Shown here one piece after another: positions 11,315 through 19,620 of a stretch of 60,968 nt of DNA. The number at the start of each line of letters is the position of its first letter. Positions within the stretch are counted from its first letter, which is position 1. Location: positions 1-60,968 of the forward strand of contig JACSDG010000045.1 in the NCBI GenBank assembly GCA_015660855.1, read 5' to 3'. This stretch comes from Magnetococcales bacterium. GTDB taxonomy: Bacteria > Pseudomonadota > Magnetococcia > Magnetococcales > UBA8363. The position numbers and the translations under genes are program-made. The notes beneath the pieces were generated by a model. That model searched no databases, was not told the DNA's origin, and worked only from the letters and a program-made list of their open reading frames with translations.

Positions 11315-12280
11315 ATGCGAAAACCACCGCTTCCTGATTTTCAGCGTCTGCAAGTTCATATCGCCCGCTATCGCCAGGCTCTCTGCCGGGAGGTGGCGGG
11401 GTTGGACCAACGGTTGCGCCAAGGGAAAATGCATGCGGTGGCTTTTGCCGAACTCGCGGCACAGTATTCCTGGATATGGTTTGACGCTTACGGGGTATTG
11501 AATCGAGGCTCCGAGCCGGTTCCAGGTGCGGGTGATACGCTCAATCGCCTGCGTGCGGCGGGGATTCCCTTTTGCATGGTCAGCAACAACGCCAGCTTTT
11601 CGCCGGAGGACATTCAGACCAGACTGGGTGCCATGGGGATACACATGGCCATGGAGGAGATTGTTACTGTCGGTATGGCCGTCAAAGATTTTGTCCGGGA
11701 AAACAATCTGGATGATCAACCTTATCTGTGGGTGGGAGACCAGGACAGTGCCCGATGTTATGCCCCCCAACCCCAGCGGCTGATGGTCAACCATCCCCAA
11801 TCTTCTTGGCGCCAGGAGGATGCCCGGTATGTTCTGTTCAGTGGCAATCAGGAATATTATGGTGGCATCCAGGAAAAAATTTTGCTGGCATCTGCCCAAA
11901 AACGATCTTTGACATTTTTGTTGGCCAATGCCGATCTGGTTGCCCCTGAGGCGTTGGGTTCCCTGAATATGGTGGCGGGGTTTACCGCCTGTGAGGCCAA
12001 TATCGACGGTCGGTTTTCTGTCATGGGGGTAGGGAAGCCTTTTCGTCCGGTTTTTGAGTTGGCTTGGAAGCGTTGCGGTTGTCCGCCGTGGCACCAAGTG
12101 TTGATGGTGGGAGATGCCCTGGAAACCGATATCCTTGGGGGGGGGGCCTTGGGCATGGCGACTTGTTTGACTCTCACCGGGTTGTATGGCCCCATGGAAG
12201 GTGAACTGGAGCAGGTGTGTGACCGCGTGGGCATCCGGCCAGATTACGTCGTGCGCAGCATCGGTATGGAAGGGCAATGA
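11315..12280 (+). CDS. HAD superfamily class IIA hydrolase
   Basis: 321 residues. Motif I is FDAYGVLNRG (nucleophile Asp about residue 60), motif II MVSNNAS, and motif III/IV VGKPFRPVF...MVGDALETDILGG, with a class IIA cap domain between. This fits the NagD-like branch, usually cytoplasmic phosphatases of small sugar or nucleotide phosphates. In motif I the second Asp of the DxD catalytic pair is replaced by Tyr, as in a subgroup of class IIA proteins. That position normally acts as general acid/base, so activity may be reduced or altered. The start ATG 11315 follows a gap of 166 bases shared with the LysR gene. Confidence 0.85.
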   Translation: MRKPPLPDFQRLQVHIARYRQALCREVAGLDQRLRQGKMHAVAFAELAAQYSWIWFDAYGVLNRGSEPVPGAGDTLNRLRAAGIPFCMVSNNASFSPEDIQTRLGAMGIHMAMEEIVTVGMAVKDFVRENNLDDQPYLWVGDQDSARCYAPQPQRLMVNHPQSSWRQEDARYVLFSGNQEYYGGIQEKILLASAQKRSLTFLLANADLVAPEALGSLNMVAGFTACEANIDGRFSVMGVGKPFRPVFELAWKRCGCPPWHQVLMVGDALETDILGGGALGMATCLTLTGLYGPMEGELEQVCDRVGIRPDYVVRSIGMEGQ

Positions 12281-12282
12281 TG

Positions 12283-12346
12283 GTCATAGGCTGCGGGGGT
12301 TGAGGGGGAGATCATTCCCCCTGTGCGGTGGTTTGGAGGCGGCATT
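12283..12346. repeat. Short dispersed repeat fragment at thiE remnant
   Basis: 'tgcgggggttgagggggagatcattccccctgtgcggtggtttgg' matches the core of the dispersed palindrome seen at 46.2, 48.4, 56.6 and 57.8 kb ('ttgcgggggttaagggggggatcatcccccc'). It directly abuts a broken thiE fragment. Confidence 0.7.
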
Positions 12347-12352
12347 TGCCGC

Positions 12353-12524
12353 AATTTTGACCGGCCAGTCCTGGCCCTGGGCGGCATCAACGCCGATAAT
12401 ATCCACCTTGCCATGGTCGCCGGTGCCAGCGGTGTCGCACTTATCCGGGGAATCCTTGACTAAGGAAAATCTACGCGCCTGTGCAGAAAAAATTTCCTCT
12501 TTAATAGAAAATTTTATAGACTGA
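12353..12524 (+). pseudogene. Remnant of thiamine-phosphate synthase, C-terminal end
   Basis: In one frame the sequence from about 12353 reads NFDRPVLALGGINADN, then AGASGVALIRGILD and a stop. This is the C-terminal phosphate-binding part of ThiE (LALGGI... and GASGVALI). In the next frame it continues KENLRACAEKISSLIENFID to a stop at 12524, which looks like the natural C-terminal helix. So a one-base frameshift lies near 12460, and everything upstream of the barrel end is gone, replaced by a dispersed repeat. Not functional as a synthase. Identification rests on motif recognition by eye. Confidence 0.65.
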
Positions 12525-12560
12525 TGACAAATTACAATGGCTCTGGATGCAATTTTTTTA

Positions 12561-12588
12561 TTGATTCGTAGCCGTTCTGATATAGAAT
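12561..12588 (+). promoter_or_regulatory. Possible promoter of the chemotaxis operon
   Basis: TTGATT (12561-12566), 16 bases, TAGAAT (12583-12588), 112 bases before the STAS gene start. It is the best sigma-70-like match in the 176-base gap; sequence only. Confidence 0.4.
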
Positions 12589-12700
12589 CCACCCTAGAAG
12601 TGGACCTGAGGCGTTGGCCTGTCGGTTAATTCGCCGCGAAACATTCCAACGACCGGGCAGGATTTTGGTGGTCTAACCTTTCAGCTTTGACGGAGCTTGG

Positions 12701-13039
12701 ATGATCGACTTTTCGGTAAATGATTCCGGCGATACCGGCACGCTGGTTCTATCCGGCGGCGTGACCATCCAGCATGCCGTTCAGCTCAAGGAAACCCTTC
12801 TGGAGGGAATCAGCGTAGCCAAACGCCTCGTTGTCAACCTGAGCGATCTGGAAAAGGCCGATCTTACGGCCGTCCAGCTCCTGTGTGCCGCCCATCGCAG
12901 TCTCAATGACAAAGGCAAATCCCTGGATATTGAAGGCAACATTGCCGATGCTTGGCATTCTGCGGTCAAGGATTCGGGATATACGGGTTGCATCAATACA
13001 AATGATCGAAGCGGACTGTGGACTGGAGAGGGGAACTAA
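12701..13039 (+). CDS. STAS domain protein (anti-sigma antagonist/MlaB-like)
   Basis: 112 residues forming a single STAS fold: LVLSGGVTIQHAVQLKETLL (first strands and helix), then VVNLSDLEKADLTAVQLL, where the regulatory Ser of phosphorylated STAS proteins is replaced by Thr (about residue 56). Such proteins are phospho-switches for partner kinases or scaffolds in signalling arrays. Its stop TAA is immediately followed by the cheY ATG, so it is the first gene of the STAS-cheY-cheA unit. STAS proteins often accompany alternative chemotaxis clusters. Partner and phosphorylation state are inferred only. Confidence 0.85.
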   Translation: MIDFSVNDSGDTGTLVLSGGVTIQHAVQLKETLLEGISVAKRLVVNLSDLEKADLTAVQLLCAAHRSLNDKGKSLDIEGNIADAWHSAVKDSGYTGCINTNDRSGLWTGEGN

Positions 13040-13405
13040 ATGGGCAAAAAAATCATGACTGTGGATGACTCGTCCAGCGTACGGCAAATGGTCGGTCTGA
13101 CCCTCAAGGGAGCCGGCTACGAGGTTGTGGAGGCCGTGGATGGACAGGACGCCCTGACCAAACTTAAGGCCGCGCCGGTGGACATGGTCGTCACCGACCT
13201 CAACATGCCCAACATGGACGGCATCACCCTGATCAAAGAACTGAGGGCGCTGCCCAGCTTCAAGTTCATACCCATCGTCATGCTGACGACCGAATCCCAG
13301 GCTGGTCGCAAACAGGAAGGGAAATCCGCCGGGGCGACGGGGTGGATTGTCAAGCCCTTCAAACCTCCCCAGCTTCTTGAGGTTATCAAGAAAGTGCTCG
13401 GCTAA
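13040..13405 (+). CDS. cheY: CheY-like single-domain response regulator
   Basis: 121 residues, receiver domain only. The acidic pocket D9/D10 (VDDS), phospho-acceptor D53 (VVTDLNMPNMDG), T83 (MLTTES) and K105 (VKPF) are all present. It should accept phosphate from the CheA just downstream and bind a target such as the flagellar switch, a pilus motor or another effector. It starts directly after the STAS gene and 24 bases before cheA. No cheW, cheR or cheB lies in the window, so the set is incomplete here. Confidence 0.96.
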   Translation: MGKKIMTVDDSSSVRQMVGLTLKGAGYEVVEAVDGQDALTKLKAAPVDMVVTDLNMPNMDGITLIKELRALPSFKFIPIVMLTTESQAGRKQEGKSAGATGWIVKPFKPPQLLEVIKKVLG

Positions 13406-13429
13406 ACCATCCAGGCAAGGGGAACGGGT

Positions 13430-15538
13430 ATGTCGGTGGAAATCGATACCAGCGCATTCACAGAAGAAGCCTACGAGTTGCTGAGTGAGCTTGAAGCCTC
13501 ACTCCTTGAGCTTGAAGAATCTCCGGCCGACCAGGATCTTATTGGGCGTGTCTTTCGGGCCATGCATACCATCAAGGGTTCGGGGGCCATGTTTGGCTTT
13601 GATGAGGTGGCTGAGTTTACCCACGAAGTCGAAACGGTCTTCGACATGGCCCGCAACAAGACCATTTCGGTTACCAAGCCCCTCATCGACCTGACCCTTG
13701 CGGCACGGGATCAAATCCGCTCCATGCTTGATGCTGCGGCGGGTGGCGAGCCAGCCGATAAGGAAAATGCCCAAAAGATCATCCAGGGGTTGCGTGCCCT
13801 GGTTCCGGGCGCGACCGGTGCGAAAGACACGGAGGCTTCCGCAAAGAAACCCCCGGCCCAGGCTTCTGATAACGAACCCCATGTCTATCGTATTCGCATC
13901 AAACCCAATGCCGACATTTTCGCCAACGGTACCAACCCTTTGCTGTTGCTGGGGGAATTGCGTGATCTTGGGGAAGAGTGCCAGATTATAGCCCAGTACG
14001 ACGATTTGCCTCCCCTGGACAGCCTGGATCCGGAGCGTTGCTATACCTCCTGGGAGGTGTTTCTCACCACCAAGCAAAGTGAAAACGCCATTCGGGATGT
14101 CTTTATCTTTGTCGATGACCAGTGCGATCTTAACATTCGCCTCCTCGACAGAGAGGAAGTTTTGGGCAATGAAGTCCAAAAGTTGGGGAATATTTTGGTG
14201 CAAAGGGGAGACATTCCCGAGGCAGAGTTGGAAAAGGTTCTCAAGCCTATTGGTGATCGCTTGGTAGAGTCGGGGGCCGTCAGCTCCAGCCAGGTCAAGG
14301 CGGCCCTGGCAGAACAAAACGCCATCAAGGCCAAGCGTGACAAAAAAGTTCAGGCCGAGTCGGCAACTTCGGTGCGCGTCCCTTCGGAAAAACTGGACGG
14401 TCTTGTGGATCTGGTTGGCGAGTTGGTGACTGTCCAGGCCCGACTGAATCAGACCGCCAGCAGCCGACAGGACCACGACCTGCAACTTATCGCCGAAGAG
14501 GTCGAAAGATTGACCGGAGAGCTTCGCGACAACACCATGAGCATCCGGATGCTCGCCATCGGCACCACCTTCAACAAGTTCAAGCGGTTGGTGCGCGATC
14601 TGTCTACCGAGCTGGGCAAAAAAATTGAGATGACCACCGAAGGGGCGGATACTGAGTTGGATAAGACCGTCATAGATCAGCTTAATGATCCTTTGGTGCA
14701 TATCATCCGCAACAGTATCGACCATGGTATTGAAACCCCCGATATTCGCATCGCCAATGGTAAAAATCCCGAGGGGTTGATCCATCTTTCCGCCATTCAT
14801 TCCGGTGCCAGCGTGCTGATTCGGGTGGAGGATGATGGCAAGGGGCTCGATCCCGTCGCTCTGACCCGTAAAGCCATCGAAAAAGGTCACCTGCCTCCCG
14901 ATACCCAACTGACCGACAGGGAGGCTTTTCAATTAATCTTTGGTGCCGGTTTTTCCATGGCGGAAAAGATTACCAACGTGTCTGGGCGTGGGGTGGGAAT
15001 GGATGTGGTGCGTAGATCCATTGATGCCTTGCGTGGCAGTATTGATGTCATTAGCGAGTTGGGAAAAGGGACGACCATCACATTGAAACTGCCGCTGACT
15101 TTGGCGATCATCGAAGGTTTGTTGGTTCAGGTGGCCGATGAGTTGTTTGTTCTCCCCTTGGCGGCGGTCGAAGAGTGTGTGGAGCTGTCACGCCAGGATG
15201 TCACCAATGCCCATGGTCGTCATGTCATCAACGTTCGTGATGAAATTGTCCCCTATATTCGCATCCGTGATCGTTTCGGTATCGAAGGGGATTCACCGGA
15301 AATTGAACAAATCGTTATTTCCGATGTGGATAGCAAACGCACCGGATTTGTCGTGGACGCGGTCATCGGTCAGCATCAGACCGTCATCAAGAGCCTGGGA
15401 AAAAACTTTGAACATTCGGAAGAGTTTTCCGGCGCGACCATACTGGGTGACGGCACGGTGGCGTTGATTCTCGACCTGAGTAAAATGGTACGTTATGTCG
15501 AGGCCGAAGAAGATCTCAATGAGCCTGCTGCCGCCTGA
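13430..15538 (+). CDS. cheA: CheA chemotaxis histidine kinase
   Basis: 702 residues. P1 phosphotransfer domain with HTIKGSGAMFGF (phospho-His H46). A middle region of about residues 150-300 contains two copies of a short domain in the P2 position (YRIRIKPNADIFANG... onward). P3 dimerisation begins RVPSEKLDGLVDLVGELV. The P4 ATPase has the N box HIIRNSIDHGIE, G1 DDGKGLDP and G2 GRGVGMDVV. The P5 CheW-like domain starts at LPLTLAIIEGLLVQV and runs to the end. All catalytic motifs are intact. 'gcaaggggaacgggt' before ATG 13430 is a ribosome site. It lies between cheY and a membrane receptor-like gene, which suggests one signalling pathway. Confidence 0.97.
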   Translation: MSVEIDTSAFTEEAYELLSELEASLLELEESPADQDLIGRVFRAMHTIKGSGAMFGFDEVAEFTHEVETVFDMARNKTISVTKPLIDLTLAARDQIRSMLDAAAGGEPADKENAQKIIQGLRALVPGATGAKDTEASAKKPPAQASDNEPHVYRIRIKPNADIFANGTNPLLLLGELRDLGEECQIIAQYDDLPPLDSLDPERCYTSWEVFLTTKQSENAIRDVFIFVDDQCDLNIRLLDREEVLGNEVQKLGNILVQRGDIPEAELEKVLKPIGDRLVESGAVSSSQVKAALAEQNAIKAKRDKKVQAESATSVRVPSEKLDGLVDLVGELVTVQARLNQTASSRQDHDLQLIAEEVERLTGELRDNTMSIRMLAIGTTFNKFKRLVRDLSTELGKKIEMTTEGADTELDKTVIDQLNDPLVHIIRNSIDHGIETPDIRIANGKNPEGLIHLSAIHSGASVLIRVEDDGKGLDPVALTRKAIEKGHLPPDTQLTDREAFQLIFGAGFSMAEKITNVSGRGVGMDVVRRSIDALRGSIDVISELGKGTTITLKLPLTLAIIEGLLVQVADELFVLPLAAVEECVELSRQDVTNAHGRHVINVRDEIVPYIRIRDRFGIEGDSPEIEQIVISDVDSKRTGFVVDAVIGQHQTVIKSLGKNFEHSEEFSGATILGDGTVALILDLSKMVRYVEAEEDLNEPAAA

Positions 15539-15661
15539 CCTGGGACGCCCCATCGGACACAACTGGTTTCGGAGCGATGACAGTAAATCCGGGATGGGGG
15601 GGTGCTGCCAGGGGGGGTGTTTCCCAGGGTGTGGGCTAGGCCGCTGGGAAAGCCAACTTCC

Positions 15662-18370
15662 ATGAATGTCCCTGGATCCCACACAAAAACAATCACCTTT
15701 GCTTTGGTTTTGGGTGCCTGTCTGGTGCCTTTGGCTGTGTGGCTCTGGATGGGGGTGTTGCATGTCTCTTCTGCGGCTTGGATCAGCAAGAGCCAACAGG
15801 TTCAGCACCTTGCCGAGGTCAAAAAAAAATTATTGCAGGATTATACCGCCGGACTGTTGGCCGACGTGCGGTTGCTTGCTCTGACAACCGATACCAAAAC
15901 GACGGTCGCCACCGTACCCCCACCCCCCGAAGAAAAAAAATGTACTCCGGTTCCTGTCTTGCCAGTTCCCATAACCACGGTCGTGGATGACAGACAGATC
16001 AACGCCCTGCGCAATGGTTTCGTGGGACTTACCCGTTTTTTTCTGCAACGGCAACTGGACAACGTTAAATCGTTGGCTTTAAACGACCAGTTGGCTTCCA
16101 AGTTTGTCGGTCTTGACTGGTTGTTTCGTCAAAATGATCGCAAGGCCAGTGGTGACAAATGGCAGCAGTTTACCGAAAAATTCACCCCCAGACTCGACAC
16201 TTTCAGAAAATCCAGAAGGTATGATGATCTGTATCTGATATCAGCGAGGGGGGACATTTTTTATACGTCTACCCGAGGATGGGAATTGGGTGCCAACATT
16301 ATGGATCCCGGCATCAAGGATTCTGGCTTGCATCGATTGTTTTCCCTGGCGTTAAATCAGGTTTCTTTTGTGGATGTGTCACCTTACGGACCTGAAGGGA
16401 AACGACCGGCAGCCTTCATAGGTGCCCCGGTTCGCCGCGAAGGTCAGACGATTGGCGTCGTCGCCCTGAGGTTTAATCCTCTCGTACTTTTGGAGCCTGT
16501 ATTTTCCGCCCGGTCGGCTCCACCCGGCACGGCCATGGCGATTATCGGTGCCGATCAAGGTTTGCGTTTTGCCGATTCGGCCTGGACAGGGTTACCGGAA
16601 TCGTTGCAAACGTTGCAAAGCCTGCTACAAAACATGGATGACAGACCACACGCAGTGTTCGTGCCGGAAGGATCGGGATTTCAGGTCGCCTGGGGACGTT
16701 TCCATGTGGACCAACTGGAGTGGACCCTCTTGGCGGCACTTCCTGTTCCTCCGCAACCGGACCGCCCCCCCACCCCCCCGCCCGCATCCGAATGTACTTC
16801 AACTCCCAGGATGACGGTCAGTCCGAATCCTTCGCCCACGGACGTTGTCGAAAAAGGGTTTGGCAAGGATTATCTGGAGATCACGGGCTACTACGATTTA
16901 TTTTTGATCCATCCCGACGGCCAGGTGTTTCATACGGCGATGCGACAGGCGGATCATGGAACCAATCTGATTCATGGTCCCTATGCCGACACCAATCTTG
17001 GGCACTTGTTGAAGAGGGTGTTGGAGACCAAAAAACCTGGAATGTCCGACATTGCCCCTTATTCCCCCAGCCGCAATGAACCTGCCGCCTTTGTGGCTTC
17101 CCCTGTCGTTGTCGATGGCAAAGTGGAACGCGTTGTTGCCCTGCAACGTCCTTTGGAAGCGGTTTCGCTGCTGTTGAATCCTGGGTCGTTGCTTGGGCCG
17201 GGGGGAGATGTGGTACTGGTTGGGCCGGATTATCGCATGCGCTCCGACTCGTTTCTTAGCCCGCAAACCCACTCGATTACCGCATCTTTCCGAGGAACAG
17301 TCCCAGACAACGGTATGGACAATCCGGCGGTACGTCAGGCACTGGCGGGGCAACAGGGGCTATTGACGACATTTTTGCCGCATGGTGGGCAACGCATCAC
17401 CGCCTATATCCCGGTAGCCATGGATAATGCAACCTGGGCTTTGCTTGTCAGCGATGAAACGGGTCCGCCTGCGAACGTTCTGTCCCAGGCTGATGAAAAT
17501 TTATGGATCCTTGTCGGTGGCAGTTTTGTTTGGATCGGACTACTGGCCTTTCTGATCGCAAGCTTGGTGGCACGTCCATGGAGACAACTGAGTTTGGTGA
17601 CGATGGAACTGGCCAAAGGTCGGACGGAAATCCTTCAAGGGCGAAATGGGGAAAAATGGCGCGATTCGATGGAGCCTTTGCGCCTGGTCATGGAACGGTT
17701 TTTTCTTCAGGCCAATCGCCTCCATTCTGGCAACGTCAGGCTGTTGGCATTGCTTGCGCAACTGCGAGAACTATTGGACAAGATGTCCCAGGCCAAAGGT
17801 ACGGATGCTGCCACCTCCCCTGACAGTCCGGAAGCGATATTGGAGGCTTTGTTGCGTTGGCAACAGATTCCTGCGTCGGTCATTCCTTCAACCGCAACAA
17901 AGGAGGCGGAGGCCGTAGGCCAAAAACTGGCTGACGGACTCACTCAAATCCAGGAGATCGCAAACCAGGTTGGTCTCCTTGCCGTCAACAGTGCCAGCTT
18001 GGCTGCTCGTGTGTCTACGAAAAAGGCCAACCTTGTTGAGGCATACCAAAGGATTCGGGAATTGTCAGAGACCGTCCGCCACTTGGCAGGCGAGGGTCAT
18101 GACACGGCTCTTTCCTGGAGGGAAAAGCTCGCCCTGACCACCCAAAGGCCCAGGATTGATGATATTCTTGCCGTGCTGCTGCGACGGGTGGAACACATGC
18201 TCAAATGGCATTCCCAAATCATTCAAAACCAGAAGGCAACAGATACAGAAGACTGGAATGCTATTCGCGCCTTGTTGGGGGAGATTTCTCAACAGACAGA
18301 AAAACTGCAACACATCACGGAAGCCCTGCCCCAAAAGAATGGGCATTCCTCTGACAGCTTTCCCGATTAG
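15662..18370 (+). CDS. Membrane sensor with two Cache-like domains, divergent chemoreceptor
   Basis: About 902 residues from ATG 15662 (the frame is open from 15602, but the hydrophobic start and a GGGAAAG ribosome site favour 15662). TM1 lies at about residues 10-35. A long extracytoplasmic region follows with two similar Cache-like segments: DDLYLISARGDIFYTS...VSFVDVSPYG and YDLFLIHPDGQVFHTA...PGMSDIAPYS. TM2 is at about 615-640 (WILVGGSFVWIGLLAFLIAS), then a HAMP-like stretch and coiled coil. The C-terminal ~200 residues hold IQEIANQVGLLAVNSASLAAR, recognisable as the tip of a methyl-accepting chemotaxis signalling hairpin, but the classic AA(E)AAR-type pairing and the EVRxLA signature are altered. 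It follows cheA by 124 bases in the same direction. It probably senses a periplasmic small molecule; whether it still docks CheA/CheW is open. Confidence 0.75.
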   Translation: MNVPGSHTKTITFALVLGACLVPLAVWLWMGVLHVSSAAWISKSQQVQHLAEVKKKLLQDYTAGLLADVRLLALTTDTKTTVATVPPPPEEKKCTPVPVLPVPITTVVDDRQINALRNGFVGLTRFFLQRQLDNVKSLALNDQLASKFVGLDWLFRQNDRKASGDKWQQFTEKFTPRLDTFRKSRRYDDLYLISARGDIFYTSTRGWELGANIMDPGIKDSGLHRLFSLALNQVSFVDVSPYGPEGKRPAAFIGAPVRREGQTIGVVALRFNPLVLLEPVFSARSAPPGTAMAIIGADQGLRFADSAWTGLPESLQTLQSLLQNMDDRPHAVFVPEGSGFQVAWGRFHVDQLEWTLLAALPVPPQPDRPPTPPPASECTSTPRMTVSPNPSPTDVVEKGFGKDYLEITGYYDLFLIHPDGQVFHTAMRQADHGTNLIHGPYADTNLGHLLKRVLETKKPGMSDIAPYSPSRNEPAAFVASPVVVDGKVERVVALQRPLEAVSLLLNPGSLLGPGGDVVLVGPDYRMRSDSFLSPQTHSITASFRGTVPDNGMDNPAVRQALAGQQGLLTTFLPHGGQRITAYIPVAMDNATWALLVSDETGPPANVLSQADENLWILVGGSFVWIGLLAFLIASLVARPWRQLSLVTMELAKGRTEILQGRNGEKWRDSMEPLRLVMERFFLQANRLHSGNVRLLALLAQLRELLDKMSQAKGTDAATSPDSPEAILEALLRWQQIPASVIPSTATKEAEAVGQKLADGLTQIQEIANQVGLLAVNSASLAARVSTKKANLVEAYQRIRELSETVRHLAGEGHDTALSWREKLALTTQRPRIDDILAVLLRRVEHMLKWHSQIIQNQKATDTEDWNAIRALLGEISQQTEKLQHITEALPQKNGHSSDSFPD

Positions 18371-18537
18371 GGATCGCTCAGTCCAGAAGCATGGGATAAA
18401 GCGGCCTTGGCGTATCGGGGAAACAAAGTTTGGCAAAAGCTATTGCGGGGGTTAAGGCGTATTGACATTCGATAATTTATTTATGCCCCTGGAGAATTAT
18501 GCCAATTTTTTTTCTTGATGCCGACGGAAGATCAGGA
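18371..18537. repeat. Convergent gap with MITE-like end sequence
   Basis: Holds a short piece of the dispersed repeat ('attgcgggggttaagg', 18442-18457) joined to 'gtattgacattcgataatttatttatgcccctggagaattatgcc' (about 18459-18503). The latter matches the end of the palindromic element at 53.2 kb ('gtgttgacattcgataatttattgacatcc'). No gene here. Confidence 0.65.
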
Positions 18538-19620
18538 TTATAAAATATTGTGGCTACAGGATTGGCAGAATGGCTGGTTTTCCATGTTGTGCCGATTCAT
18601 GAGTTCAGTCGCCATTTCCCACAATAAAAAAAGTTCGTCTGCTTGAGGTTCAGCTGCTCGGGCGAGGAACGCACCCGGGTCAGCCGTGAAGGGACTGATT
18701 TCCGGCAACACCCCTCGCTGGGCCAGTGCTTCCACACCTTTCAAGGTTTCTTCCATGGGTTCCAGTCCGGCAAGGATCACCGAACGCACATGACCAAGGC
18801 CGAATCGTTCTACCGCCAGTTCCATAAACTCCAGGTACCCATCAATACCGATCTTCGCTTTTTCCGGAATGTGCCTTAAGCGTAGCTCCGTGTTAAAAAT
18901 CTCCAGATTGATGGATAGTCCTGAAAAACCCGCCTTTTTGAGGAAATCCAGAAAGTTGATATATTTTTTTTTCGTCGGGGTCCCGGTGTGGAGAGTGCGC
19001 GGTGCGAGCATCAGATCCCAGGTCAACTCGGGATGAGAACCAGGTAAGGCCTCATAGATTTCGTTGAGGCTTCGGTATTCGGGTTCTTCTGCGCGTGGCG
19101 TTCCGCCACTGACAAGGATATGCGGTGATCCGTGGATGCGATCCTTCAGGGCCATATCGACCCCTTCCAACAATTCCGCCAAGGTATTGCTGCGGTAGAC
19201 CATTCCAGGGTAGTTGCAGTATTGACAGGAGAATCCACAACCATAAAGGGGGGTGAGACGAATGCGGTCGGCGTGGGTGTTTACGACATTACGTACTGGC
19301 CTGCCGTTGGCAAGACGGCGGTTGTTCAGGGCGTAATCGGGTGGTGACAGGACGCGGACCGGCAGGGATTCTTGATTTACACGCAAAAAAAATCCCGTTG
19401 CATCATAGTCCAAGCTCACTGCTTCCCGATGGTCCATACGCAGGGGAAGATTGACAGGGAGGTCGTCAAACAGGCTTACGATCATACCGCTGGTTGTGGG
19501 ATAATCCCGCACCAAAACCTGTCCAAACTTTCCCTGGGGGAGGACTTTAAGGGCGGCATCGGTAGGTTTTATTCCCCGGCACATCAGGTCAATCTTGAGG
19601 CGTTGTCTCTGCGCGTTCAT
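18538..19620 (-). CDS. Radical SAM protein, last gene of the nine-gene cluster
   Basis: 360 residues. CGFSCQYC (C128, C132, C135) is the CxxxCxxC [4Fe-4S]/SAM motif, and SGGTPRAEEP fits the SAM-binding GGE-like strand. A C-terminal CQSC just before the end could bind a metal or a second cluster ligand, but there is no full SPASM or twitch set. Radical SAM enzymes start radical chemistry on peptides, nucleotides or small molecules. The ATG follows the stop of the upstream alpha/alpha-toroid gene with no gap, so the two are translated together. The N-terminal 100 residues (MNAQRQRLKI...) are unfamiliar and may be a substrate-recognition domain. Exact reaction unknown. Confidence 0.85.
   Translation of the reverse strand: MNAQRQRLKIDLMCRGIKPTDAALKVLPQGKFGQVLVRDYPTTSGMIVSLFDDLPVNLPLRMDHREAVSLDYDATGFFLRVNQESLPVRVLSPPDYALNNRRLANGRPVRNVVNTHADRIRLTPLYGCGFSCQYCNYPGMVYRSNTLAELLEGVDMALKDRIHGSPHILVSGGTPRAEEPEYRSLNEIYEALPGSHPELTWDLMLAPRTLHTGTPTKKKYINFLDFLKKAGFSGLSINLEIFNTELRLRHIPEKAKIGIDGYLEFMELAVERFGLGHVRSVILAGLEPMEETLKGVEALAQRGVLPEISPFTADPGAFLARAAEPQADELFLLWEMATELMNRHNMENQPFCQSCSHNIL

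Noticed and set aside
13499-14932. 477-codon minus-strand ORF opposite cheA
   Set aside because: Shadow of cheA; no family resemblance and no ribosome site.
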